Origin: Parvibaculum sp.
GTDB taxonomy: Bacteria > Pseudomonadota > Alphaproteobacteria > Parvibaculales > Parvibaculaceae
Length of the DNA stretch: 64,000 nucleotides
Assembly (NCBI GenBank): GCA_002694985.1
Contig: NZNS01000010.1
Location: forward strand, 62,001-126,000
Direction: 5' to 3'
Below are positions 1 to 7,768 of the stretch, piece by piece. A model generated the notes under the pieces. That model ran no database searches, was not told the origin of the DNA, and saw only the letters and a program-made list of their open reading frames with translations. Positions within the stretch are counted from its first letter, which is position 1. Each line of letters opens with the position of its first letter. The position numbers were made by a program, and so were the translations under genes.

Positions 1-1
1 C

Positions 2-1969
2 GGCAATACGCGCTTCACGCAGATCGAGGCGAGTGCGAAGGGGCCCTTCGACAAGCTCGCAATATCGGCAGGCATTCATGGCGAACGCCTGACCGTGGAA
101 ACGCAGCCCGTAGCGCTCAAGCTGGACGCGCTTTACGAGGCTTCCCGCCTGACGCTTCAGACATTCGACGCGAATGTGGGCGATGCGGAGGCGACACTTG
201 CCGCGCCCGCGACCATCGAGATGACAGGCGGCATGACGCGGCTGAAGTCACTCGACGCCGCTTTCACCGGGCCGCAGGGCGCGGGCCGCCTCGCCGCCTC
301 GATGACGCTGCGCGCGCGCAGCGCCGATATCGACGCGACCATCGAGAAGCTGCCGGTCGAACTCATCGTGCCTTTCCTGCCGATGGACGCGCTGGGCGGC
401 ACGATCTCCGGCAAGGCCGATCTCGACACGGCGCGCGAACGGGGCGAGGCCAGGCTCTCCTTTGACGAGGTGGTGCTGACGGAAGCGAGCAGCGACCGGC
501 TTCCCGCCTTCAGCGCAACCCTGGATGCGGGCTGGGCGAAACGGCGGCTCGACATTTCCGCGCAGGCGCAGGGCGTATCCGTGGAACCCTTCATGCTCAA
601 GGGCTCGCTGCCGCTGATCCGCGATCCGCAAGGCGCTTTCCCGGCACTGCCGAAACGCGGCAGCGTGGATGCGCGGCTCGACTGGCACGGGCCGATGGCA
701 TCGCTGATGGCGCTGGCGGACCTGAGCGGTCAGCGGCTGACAGGCGACACCGAAATTTCGGTGACGGTGGAAGGCGATATCTCCTCGCCGGTCGTTTCGG
801 GGCGCGCGACGCTGCGCGACGGCACATTCGAGAATTTCGAAACGGGCACAATGATGCGCGATCTCGATATGACCGTGGAAGGCAAACGAAGCGAGCAGCT
901 GCGCTTCACGATGACGGCGCGCGACATCGGACAAGGCCGGATCGAGGCGGAGGGCACAGTTTCTCTGGCGGCAGATGCGAACCCGGCGGTCGACATGCGC
1001 GCAACACTCGACAACATGGAGATGGTGCGGCGGAGCGATCTCATTCTCGCCATGGACGGAACGCTGACCCTGATGGGACCGGCGCTGCCTGCAAGCATGG
1101 AAGAACCGCTGCGCCTCGAAGGCGAACTCACCACGACAACGGCGCGCTTCAACATTCCCGACCAGATCGGCGGCGGCGTACCGCATATCGACGTGATCGA
1201 GATACAGGGGCCGGACGAGGAAATCACGGAGGAAGCGCAGGAAACGCCGCCGCTGCCAATGCTGCTCGACGTGACGCTGAAGATCGGCAATTCGCCTGCG
1301 CAGGTTTCGGGGCGTGGCGTCAATTCGCTCTGGACCGGATCGGTGACGGCGACGGGGCTTGCCGAAGACCCGGCGCTCAATGGCGTTCTGGTTGCGCAGC
1401 GCGGCACGCTCGACTTCGCGGGCAAGACCTTCACGCTATCGAGCGGGAGCGTGAGCTTTGCGGGCGAGAAGCCCATCGACCCGCTAATCGACATTTCGCT
1501 AGACTATTCGCGCAGCGATTTCAGCGCGACGGTCGACATTACCGGGCGCGGCTCGTCGCCGAACATCGAGCTGAGTTCGGTGCCGTCGCGACCGCGCGAC
1601 GAGATCATCTCGCGCATCCTGTTCGGAAAGAACGTGGGCGAGCTTTCCGCCTTCGAAGCGGCGCAGCTTGCAAACACGGCGGCTGAACTTTCCGGCAGCG
1701 GCATTGGCGGCTTCGGCCTGCTCAGCCAGATCCAGAACGAACTGGGGCTCGACGTGCTGCGCGTCGACACCGGCGCGTCCGGCGGCACGACGGTCTCGGC
1801 GGGCAAGTATCTCCGCGAGGGGGTTTATGTGGGTGTGGAACAGGGCGCGCTCGCCAGCGACAGCGGCGTGAAGGTCGAGGTGGACGTGACCGACAATATC
1901 AGCGTCGAGACGAAGATCGGCAATGACGCGTCGAGCGATGTCGGCGTGAACTGGAAGTGGGACTATTGA
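2..1969 (+). CDS. tamB: Translocation and assembly module protein TamB, C-terminal part (5' end outside window)
   Basis: The frame is open from base 2, so the gene begins upstream of the window and about 655 C-terminal residues are seen. The last 300 residues carry the TamB (DUF490) signature: beta-rich repeats, then the stretch SRILFGKNVGELSAFEAAQ, a Gly-rich hinge, and the ending VGVNWKWDY typical of proteins that pack against an outer-membrane barrel. In the family, TamB spans the periplasm from an inner-membrane anchor and works with the barrel TamA in outer-membrane protein insertion and lipid transport. A tamA gene would be expected upstream, outside the window. The gene ends convergently 15 bases from the next one. 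Confidence 0.9.
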   Translation, partial: GNTRFTQIEASAKGPFDKLAISAGIHGERLTVETQPVALKLDALYEASRLTLQTFDANVGDAEATLAAPATIEMTGGMTRLKSLDAAFTGPQGAGRLAASMTLRARSADIDATIEKLPVELIVPFLPMDALGGTISGKADLDTARERGEARLSFDEVVLTEASSDRLPAFSATLDAGWAKRRLDISAQAQGVSVEPFMLKGSLPLIRDPQGAFPALPKRGSVDARLDWHGPMASLMALADLSGQRLTGDTEISVTVEGDISSPVVSGRATLRDGTFENFETGTMMRDLDMTVEGKRSEQLRFTMTARDIGQGRIEAEGTVSLAADANPAVDMRATLDNMEMVRRSDLILAMDGTLTLMGPALPASMEEPLRLEGELTTTTARFNIPDQIGGGVPHIDVIEIQGPDEEITEEAQETPPLPMLLDVTLKIGNSPAQVSGRGVNSLWTGSVTATGLAEDPALNGVLVAQRGTLDFAGKTFTLSSGSVSFAGEKPIDPLIDISLDYSRSDFSATVDITGRGSSPNIELSSVPSRPRDEIISRILFGKNVGELSAFEAAQLANTAAELSGSGIGGFGLLSQIQNELGLDVLRVDTGASGGTTVSAGKYLREGVYVGVEQGALASDSGVKVEVDVTDNISVETKIGNDASSDVGVNWKWDY

Positions 1970-1984
1970 GGCCGGGCGAAAGAC

Positions 1985-2329
1985 CTAGCGGCCGAAATCA
2001 TTCGTCGGCGTGACGCCATCGGTCGTGATCGCGCCGGAGGAGAAGTCCTGGATGCGCTCGAGCTGATCCTTGTTGCGCAGCTTTTCCTCACGCTGCCGGC
2101 GCTCATATTCCTCGGCATACATTTCAGCGTCGCGGTTCTGAGGCGTATCAAACTCCTCGTCCGCGCTGGAACGATAGTTCACGGGCGGCGAGTCCACCGG
2201 GTCGGCGGTTTCGTAATGGATGTCGCCTGCGGGGGCCGGGGCCGGCTCCTCGGCGAGAGCCGCCGAAATGGCGAACAGGGGCAGGGCCGATGCCAACGCG
2301 ATACCGAGGAACAAATTCTTTCCGCTCAT
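1985..2329 (-). CDS. Small exported protein of unknown function
   Basis: 114 residues. The N-terminus is a clear Sec signal peptide (MSGKNLFLGIALASALPLF..., cleavage probably after ALA near residue 26). The mature part is very polar: a Pro/Ala linker, then a Glu/Arg-rich helical segment (about 70-95) that could form a short coiled coil. No family is recognised. A GAAGG-like ribosome site lies upstream of the ATG. It is convergent with tamB and divergent from the ferredoxin gene. The role is unknown; periplasmic location is the only supported inference. Confidence 0.65.
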   Translation of the reverse strand: MSGKNLFLGIALASALPLFAISAALAEEPAPAPAGDIHYETADPVDSPPVNYRSSADEEFDTPQNRDAEMYAEEYERRQREEKLRNKDQLERIQDFSSGAITTDGVTPTNDFGR

Positions 2330-2696
2330 GCCAATACGCCTTCAAGAGGAGGGCATGTCCGCCCTGCGACTGCTACTTGGCATAGCTTACAACAAATCCC
2401 GGTCTCGTGGAGCGGCGGATTTGCCACGATCCGCCGCCAATTTCAGCCGTCCCACGGCGGGACGGAGGCGCCGGAACAACCCTTTTTATTCCGTACACAA
2501 ACAATATAGCCGCAAGTGGATTTCGCTGTTGCAGCAGGAATCGTGCACCTGCAGCAATGGACAATCTGCCGCAGGGGTCCGGTGACTGATGGACATTCTG
2601 TCGCAACGCCAGACGGGTGAAAATAGGTACAATTTTTTTATGGATATTAGATCCGGAAGCAACCGGACCCCGGGAAGCGAGCGACTGAGTACCGAG
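2330..2696. other. 367-base spacer with two consecutive perfect hairpins
   Basis: No convincing gene lies between the divergent small exported protein and the ferredoxin. Two perfect inverted repeats stand in line: a 9-bp stem at 2412-2420/2429-2437 with an 8-base loop, and a 7-bp stem at 2447-2453/2459-2465 with a 5-base loop. A T-run starts about 18 bases after the second (near 2483). No rightward gene ends just upstream, so a simple terminator role is not obvious. A small structured RNA or a 5' leader of the ferredoxin operon is possible. The promoter was not identified. Confidence 0.45.
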
Positions 2697-3017
2697 ATGA
2701 CCAAGATTACCTATATCGAATTCAACGGCACAGAACATGTGGTCGACGTGGCGGAGGGGCTTTCCGTTATGGAGGGCGCAACCCGCTACACCATCCCCGG
2801 CATCGAAGGCGACTGCGGTGGGGCCTGCGCCTGCGCCACATGTCATGTCTATGTCGAGGACGGATGGTTCGAAAAGCTGCCGCCAATGGATGAGCTCGAG
2901 CGCGACATGCTCGACTTTGCCTTCGACGTCCATCCGAACAGCCGACTCTCATGCCAGATCAAGGTGGATCCGTCGCTCGACGGGCTCGTAGTGCGCACAC
3001 CCGCCCGCCAGTACTGA
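2697..3017 (+). CDS. [2Fe-2S] ferredoxin, adrenodoxin type
   Basis: 106 residues from the ATG at 2697; longer in-frame starts exist upstream but add non-conserved sequence. Cluster ligands are visible as C40-x5-C46-x2-C49 and C86, the adrenodoxin/putidaredoxin pattern, with the acidic loop around residues 64-75 that docks partner proteins. Such ferredoxins pass electrons from an NAD(P)H reductase to oxygenases (P450s, diiron enzymes) or to Fe-S assembly. The next gene, 60 bases downstream on the same strand, is a ferritin-like diiron protein, so this ferredoxin is a likely dedicated donor for it. No ferredoxin reductase is adjacent. Confidence 0.9.
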   Translation: MTKITYIEFNGTEHVVDVAEGLSVMEGATRYTIPGIEGDCGGACACATCHVYVEDGWFEKLPPMDELERDMLDFAFDVHPNSRLSCQIKVDPSLDGLVVRTPARQY

Positions 3018-3077
3018 GACGCGCGAGAAACCCGGCCGCAAGAAGAACGGCAAGCGGCCCAAATCAGGAGGAAGACC

Positions 3078-4169
3078 ATGAGTGCGAAAGCGAAGGTCGT
3101 TAACAAGGGCGACTGGAAAGTGACGATGACGCCGGATGACATCTATCGCAACCCGATGGATATCGCGTGGACGTTCGATTATATGTTCTCGGAAGACAAG
3201 GTCGAGGATCTGTACAATCGGGCGAAACAGAACCAGTGGGACTCGGACGACCTGCTGCCTTGGGACACGCAGGTGGACCCGTCCCGTCCGCTGATTGCGA
3301 ACGACAGCGACATCTATCACAAGATGCCGTTCTTCAAGAAGCTCTCGAAATCGCAGCAGGAAACCTTTACCGCGCATTCGACCGCGCAAATCCTCTCGCA
3401 ATTCCTGCACGGCGAACAGGGCGCGCTGATGACGGCCGCCTGCGTGACGCATTCCGTGCCGGATGAGGGCGCGAAACTCTATGCGGCGACGCAGACGATG
3501 GACGAAGCGCGGCATGTCGAGGTCTATTCGAAGTATTGCGACAAGATCGCGATCATCTATCCGATGTCACCCTGGCTGAAGCAACTCATCGACGTGACGC
3601 TTCAGTCCGAACGCTACGAGAAGGTGATGATCGGCATGAACATGATCGTCGAGGGGCTCGCGCTGGGCGCCTTCAACAACATGTACCGCACCACAACCTG
3701 CCCGCTGCTGAAGCAGCTCACCTTCAACGTGATGCGCGACGAAAGCCGGCATGTGTCGTTCGGGCATGTGTTCCTCGGCCCTGTCTTCAAGACGATGCAC
3801 AAGGACGACCTGGAAGAACTCGCCGACTTCGCCTTCGAGGCCGTCAACATCCTCGTGAAGGCGCAGACTTCCGGTACGATCGCGAACCGCGTCGACCCCG
3901 GTTTCATGCAGGTGCTGGAGAATAGCGGCATCGACGCCGACGACTTCTTCAAGGGCCTGCAGGAAGCGTCCGATGCGGGCATCACGCAGGAACTGCCGCC
4001 GGGCCAGGTGCATGCGCTGAAAGACCTGATGATGCCGGCGCTCGCCCGTGTCGGCCTGCTGACGCCGACCGTGCGCAAAAAGTACGACGAGGCGGGTATT
4101 CCCGTGTTCGACGACATTCGTGTGCTGCAGGCGATGGAAGGCGGCCATCCGACGGGCAATACTGCCTGA
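3078..4169 (+). CDS. Ferritin-like diiron protein, probable oxygenase/oxidase
   Basis: 363 residues. A four-helix diiron site can be read: E113, E143-x2-H146, E192 and E222-x2-H225, the E/ExxH/E/ExxH order of the ferritin/ribonucleotide-reductase-like superfamily (motifs MDEARH and RDESRH). The length and ligand order resemble AurF-type N-oxygenases and other bacterial diiron oxygenases rather than storage ferritins. A strong AGGAGGAAG ribosome site precedes the ATG. It follows the ferredoxin gene and is closed by a hairpin terminator, so the two probably form a two-gene unit. The substrate cannot be read from sequence. Confidence 0.8.
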   Translation: MSAKAKVVNKGDWKVTMTPDDIYRNPMDIAWTFDYMFSEDKVEDLYNRAKQNQWDSDDLLPWDTQVDPSRPLIANDSDIYHKMPFFKKLSKSQQETFTAHSTAQILSQFLHGEQGALMTAACVTHSVPDEGAKLYAATQTMDEARHVEVYSKYCDKIAIIYPMSPWLKQLIDVTLQSERYEKVMIGMNMIVEGLALGAFNNMYRTTTCPLLKQLTFNVMRDESRHVSFGHVFLGPVFKTMHKDDLEELADFAFEAVNILVKAQTSGTIANRVDPGFMQVLENSGIDADDFFKGLQEASDAGITQELPPGQVHALKDLMMPALARVGLLTPTVRKKYDEAGIPVFDDIRVLQAMEGGHPTGNTA

Positions 4170-4188
4170 GGCGAGCGAACGAATATTA

Positions 4189-4211
4189 CCCCGGCGGCGC
4201 CGCCGCCGGGG
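4189..4211 (+). terminator. Hairpin terminator after the diiron gene
   Basis: Perfect 9-bp GC stem (4189-4197 / 4203-4211) with a 5-base loop, followed by TTCTTC. It lies 19 bases past the diiron stop codon and before the PAS gene. Confidence 0.65.
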
Positions 4212-4242
4212 TTCTTCAATTCGACGAGACGGGAGCTACAGA

Positions 4243-5031
4243 ATGAGCATGGACGACAGCGCGACCGTCGGCTTCCACCAGATGCTGGTGGAGGGCGTGC
4301 CCGAAGCGATTATCGTTTCGACACCCGAAGGCGAGATCACCTATTTCAATCCGGCTTCCGAACGGCTGCTTGGCTACAGCGCCGCGGAAGTGACTGGACG
4401 CAACATCGCAACGCTCGTTCCGCAACAGCCCGGACGACGGGCAGACCCCTTAAAGTGGCTACAGCGCTGGGCCGCGGAGCCCGAACATGAGCAGTCGCGC
4501 TATCTCGACCTCATCGCGCGGCGCAAGGACGGCACGGAATTTCCCGCCGATGTGCGCGTGGTGGAGGCGAAGCTCGGCGAGGAACGCCGGTTCCTCATCA
4601 CGTTCCGGGACAACACGGCGCAGCGGCAGGAACATATCGCCTTCAAGGAGAAGAACCTGCTTTTCTCCCGTATCCTGATGGTGGCGGAAGACGGCATTAT
4701 CTCGGTCGATGCGGAACAGAAAATTACCTTCTTCAACCTGAAGGCCGAGCAGATGTTCGGCTATCGCGCGGAAGAAGTGCTCGGCAAGCCGCTCGCAATG
4801 CTGCTGCCGGAGCGCTACCGCGTTGCCCACAACAAGCAGCTTGTGAATTTCGGCCAGGGCCGCGATGCCTCACGCTGGATGAGCGACCGCGGCCCCGTGA
4901 CCGGCCTCAGGAAGGACGGCACGGAGTTTCCGGTCGACGCGACCATCACCAAGGTGGAGACGGGCGGCCGCATCACCTATACGGCGCATCTCAGGAGCAA
5001 TGTTGGCAAGACGCGCCGTATCGAGAGCTAG
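4243..5031 (+). CDS. Tandem PAS-domain protein without an output domain
   Basis: 262 residues from the ATG at 4243, preceded by GGGAGC; an in-frame extension to 4120 overlaps the terminator and is rejected. PAS 1 covers about residues 10-125 and PAS 2 about 138-255; both end in the PAS/PAC signature RKDGTEFP (with ADVRV and VDATI following). No kinase, GGDEF, EAL or DNA-binding segment follows; the protein stops right after PAS 2. It is probably a cytoplasmic sensor that acts through a partner. Which ligand (haem, flavin or other) is bound cannot be told. Its position after the diiron gene is suggestive but it has its own ribosome site and lies beyond a terminator. Confidence 0.8.
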   Translation: MSMDDSATVGFHQMLVEGVPEAIIVSTPEGEITYFNPASERLLGYSAAEVTGRNIATLVPQQPGRRADPLKWLQRWAAEPEHEQSRYLDLIARRKDGTEFPADVRVVEAKLGEERRFLITFRDNTAQRQEHIAFKEKNLLFSRILMVAEDGIISVDAEQKITFFNLKAEQMFGYRAEEVLGKPLAMLLPERYRVAHNKQLVNFGQGRDASRWMSDRGPVTGLRKDGTEFPVDATITKVETGGRITYTAHLRSNVGKTRRIES

Positions 5032-5184
5032 CGCTTGACGACAAGCTTGCCGATGTTGCCGCCGACATTCTCGAAATTGACGTCGATGCCGTCCGGCGTG
5101 GCGGCTTCGAGCTGTTCGCGCCACGATGGACGCGTCCTTTGCCTCGCGGCCGGGATAATGGTGGAAGACGGCATTCTCCACCAT
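5028..5184 (-). pseudogene. Remnant of a medium-chain (zinc-less) NADP oxidoreductase, internally deleted and frameshifted
   Basis: On the minus strand, the last 33 codons read ...WREQLEAATPDGIDVNFENVGG, then NIGKLVVKR and a stop. The first piece matches the mid-protein NADP-fold region of CurA/YncB-type medium-chain reductases (PDGIDVxFxNVGG); the second matches their extreme C-terminus (NFGKLVVKV). About 100 intervening residues of a normal family member are missing, and the upstream frame (from ATG 5184) shifts near 5120. The stop overlaps the PAS gene's stop on the other strand. Family assignment rests on motif memory only. Confidence 0.4.
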
Positions 5185-5191
5185 AACGTAC

Positions 5192-5707
5192 TCAGCCCGA
5201 GAGGCCGGGCATTTCGAAATCGGACATCAGAAAAAGGGTGTCGATATCGCCGCCTGTTCGGCTCAGCGGTGCAAGAAGCATCTCGAAGGAGATGAAGCTT
5301 TTGTCTTCGTGAAGCACCTGCCCCGACGCGCGCAGGGGGACGCCCGCCTCGATCATGGCGCGGGCCGCGCCATGCCAGCGTTCGAGAAATTCCGGTGCAA
5401 GCACGGTGTGGAGTTCACGCTTGTGTATGGGCCCGAAGACCTCTTCGAATTTCGACCCGGCGAGACGGGGAAAGAGGCTGAATTCGCCGTCTTGCGTTCG
5501 CATCTCGAAAAGCGAGAGAAACGGAAGCAGGCGCGCTATTTCCTCCGGCCGGATATCGGAAAGAAGCGGCATTTGCCGCCCAGCCGCCTGCTTTTTCCAA
5601 TAGGAGAGGCTGTCGGCCAACGCAGCCGAACGGAATTCAAGCTTCGCATCCAGCGAAATGGGCGGCAATTCGATCGGCGCCGGTCTAGTGCCTCCAAAAA
5701 ATGGCAT
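5192..5707 (-). CDS. PAS_5-type PAS domain protein
   Basis: 171 residues from the ATG at 5707, chosen because a strong GGGAGG lies 7 bases upstream; an upstream in-frame ATG at 5806 lacks this. The pattern YWKKQAAGRQMPLLSDI, then LLPFLSLFE, FPRLAGSKFEEVFG and a C-terminal beta stretch matches the PAS_5 family (PF07310), common in alphaproteobacteria and usually a single stand-alone PAS fold of unknown ligand. It probably has a regulatory or sensory role in the cytoplasm. It lies alone on the minus strand, just upstream of the decayed oxidoreductase. Confidence 0.65.
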   Translation of the reverse strand: MPFFGGTRPAPIELPPISLDAKLEFRSAALADSLSYWKKQAAGRQMPLLSDIRPEEIARLLPFLSLFEMRTQDGEFSLFPRLAGSKFEEVFGPIHKRELHTVLAPEFLERWHGAARAMIEAGVPLRASGQVLHEDKSFISFEMLLAPLSRTGGDIDTLFLMSDFEMPGLSG

Positions 5708-5802
5708 TCCTGCCCTCCCTTGCTCCATTGGCCGTTCGCAGAGCCTATATGGCGCAGCGATATGGCAAAAGGCGAATTTCAAGGGAAACGCCGGGCGGCG
5801 GA

Positions 5803-6924
5803 TCACGCTTGTGCGTCGCGCCAGAGCAGGGCTTCCGTCGCATCTTCGAGACGACGGCAGCCGGTGAGTGCCATGGAAACCTCAAGCTCGGCGCGCAGCA
5901 TGTGAAGAAGATGGGCGACACCGGGCGCCCCGGCCGCAGCAAGCGCGTGAATGACCGGACGGCCGATCATGACGGCTTTCGCACCGAGGGCGAGCGCCTT
6001 CAGAACATCCGTACCGCGGCGGATACCGCCATCCATCAGCACAGGGACGCGGCCAGCAACGGCCCGGACGACAGCGGGCAGCGCCTCGATGGTGGCGGGA
6101 AGAGTGTCGAGGGTGCGGCCACCATGATTGGATACGACAATGCCCGCTGCGCCCGCCTCGACGGCGCGGGCGGCATCGGCAGGGTGAAGAATGCCTTTCA
6201 GAAGCACCGGCAGGCGCGTATTCGACAAGAGCCAGGCGATTTCCGCCCAGCCGGGCGCGGCGGCGGCAAGCGGCGACGAGAAGATGGCGCTCTCGCCCGG
6301 CGCGGCGATGTGCGGGGGAAGCGGTTTCATGCCTTCAAGGTTCACCGGCGCGACGGAGGAAGGACGCACGAAGCCCGCGCGCTGCTCGTCGTTGCGGACG
6401 CCGCTGACCGGCGCATCCACGGTAACAACAAGCGCGCGGCAGCCCGCCTCTTCCGCGCGCCGGACCAAAGCCAGCGTAAATTCGCGGTCGGGCAGGATAT
6501 GGAGCTGGAACCAGAGGGGACCGGGAGCGGCGGCCGCGATGTCCTCGATTTTCGTGCTCGCCTCCATGCTCACCACCATGGCGCCGCCGAGTGCGGAGGC
6601 TGCCATCGCGGTCGCGATCTCGCCATCGGGATGAGCGAGCTTCTGCAAGGCGACCGGCGCAACGAGAAGCGGGTGGGCAAGCCGGGTGCCGAAAAGCTCG
6701 ACGCCGGTATGGCCGCCCTCCAGTTCCGCGAGAACGCGCGGGACAAGACGCAGACGGCGAAAGGCAGTGAGGTTTTCCGCCAGGGTCAGGCTGTCGGCAG
6801 CCGCGCCATTCAGATAGGCCCAGACGCCCTTCTCTATCCGCTCGCGCGCAGGCGCCTCATAGTCTGCGGCGCAAACGATGGAAGGCGGAATCCGCTCGAG
6901 CGGCGGTTTCAGAAAATGGCTCAT
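5803..6924 (-). CDS. FMN-dependent alpha-hydroxy acid dehydrogenase/oxidase
   Basis: 373 residues from the ATG at 6924. This is a TIM-barrel FMN enzyme of the lactate/glycolate oxidase family: the active-site segment SNHGGRTLD carries the catalytic His-Gly-Gly-Arg, preceded by LLKGI (FMN-binding Lys) and followed by the phosphate-binding DGGIRRGTDV and IGRP. It oxidises a 2-hydroxy acid to a 2-oxo acid; L-lactate, glycolate or a similar acid is possible. It starts 10 bases after the PiuC-like gene stops, so it is probably co-transcribed with it in the iron-uptake unit. Its link to iron metabolism is unexplained. Confidence 0.85.
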   Translation of the reverse strand: MSHFLKPPLERIPPSIVCAADYEAPARERIEKGVWAYLNGAAADSLTLAENLTAFRRLRLVPRVLAELEGGHTGVELFGTRLAHPLLVAPVALQKLAHPDGEIATAMAASALGGAMVVSMEASTKIEDIAAAAPGPLWFQLHILPDREFTLALVRRAEEAGCRALVVTVDAPVSGVRNDEQRAGFVRPSSVAPVNLEGMKPLPPHIAAPGESAIFSSPLAAAAPGWAEIAWLLSNTRLPVLLKGILHPADAARAVEAGAAGIVVSNHGGRTLDTLPATIEALPAVVRAVAGRVPVLMDGGIRRGTDVLKALALGAKAVMIGRPVIHALAAAGAPGVAHLLHMLRAELEVSMALTGCRRLEDATEALLWRDAQA

Positions 6925-6934
6925 GGGAAGGCCG

Positions 6935-7615
6935 TCATGTGTTCGACCATTCGCGCAGCAGATTGTGATAGACGGCCATGAGTTTGGGCGCGGCCTCGCT
7001 TTCGGGATTATCCCGCCGCACATCACCGAGCGCACGGTCGAGCTCCCAGAGAAGAGCGCGGCGGCTGTCTTCACGGACAAGGCTCTGCACCCAGAAGAAG
7101 GAAGCGAGACGCACACCCTTCGTAACCGGCGTGACACGGTGCAGACTGGTGCCCGGATAGAGAACCATGTGTCCGGCGGGCAGCTTCACGGTGTGGCTGC
7201 CATAGGTATCCTGGATAACGAGTTCGCCGCCTTCATATTCATCCGGTTCGCTGAAAAAAAGCGTGGCCGAAACATCGGAGCGGATGCGGTGCGGCGTACC
7301 GGGTACGGAGAAGATCGCGTTGTCGACATGATTGCCGTAGGTGCCACCGTCTTCATAGCGGTTGAAACGGGGCGGCAAGACCTTGAGCGGCAGAGCGGCG
7401 GCCAGGAAGCGGTCGTTCTTGCCGAGACAATCGAGAATGAGGTCGCCAAGCTCGCGGACAAGCGGGTCGGCGGGGGCAAGCTGCTTGTTCGCCTTGACGC
7501 GGACAGCAAGATCTCCCGCCGTTTCGCGGCCATCCTGCCAGTCCGCCTTTTCCAGCGCCTCGCGGCAACGGCGCAGCTGATCCGTCGTCAGAAAATCGGG
7601 AATGGTGATCATCAT
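6935..7615 (-). CDS. piuC: PKHD-type Fe(II)/2-oxoglutarate-dependent hydroxylase, PiuC/YbiX family
   Basis: 226 residues, the usual family length. The double-stranded beta-helix iron ligands are readable as H-x-D in NHVDNA and the distal His in LHRVTPV, with the 2-oxoglutarate-binding Arg in GVRLASFFW. Opening MITIPDFL is typical. In many proteobacteria this gene neighbours a catecholate TonB-dependent receptor (fiu-ybiX in E. coli), exactly as here. It probably modifies a siderophore or acts in iron acquisition; the true substrate in the family is unsettled. The receptor gene lies upstream on the same strand but a strong hairpin separates them. Confidence 0.9.
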   Translation of the reverse strand: MMITIPDFLTTDQLRRCREALEKADWQDGRETAGDLAVRVKANKQLAPADPLVRELGDLILDCLGKNDRFLAAALPLKVLPPRFNRYEDGGTYGNHVDNAIFSVPGTPHRIRSDVSATLFFSEPDEYEGGELVIQDTYGSHTVKLPAGHMVLYPGTSLHRVTPVTKGVRLASFFWVQSLVREDSRRALLWELDRALGDVRRDNPESEAAPKLMAVYHNLLREWSNT

Positions 7616-7691
7616 GGGCGGGGCGCTCCCTGGTACGCTTTCTCACATGTATAGAAGAGAGGACGGGCTCGGGCCAGTTTTGAGGTGGACA

Positions 7692-7724
7692 AGAAAAAGG
7701 TCCCGGCCGCGAAGGGCCGGGACC
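7692..7724 (-). terminator. Rho-independent terminator after the TonB-dependent receptor gene
   Basis: Perfect 10-bp stem GGTCCCGGCC/GGCCGGGACC (7715-7724 with 7699-7708) with a 6-base loop. On the minus strand it is followed by TTTTTCTT. It lies 45 bases after the receptor stop codon. Confidence 0.85.
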
Positions 7725-7768
7725 GATTTTCGCAATGGACCTGCTATCCCCCGGAGAGAGGCTTCTCC

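Noticed and set aside
4120..4242. Upstream extension of the tandem-PAS gene
   Set aside because: It overlaps the diiron gene end and a terminator, reads Arg-rich, and the ATG at 4243 has its own ribosome site.
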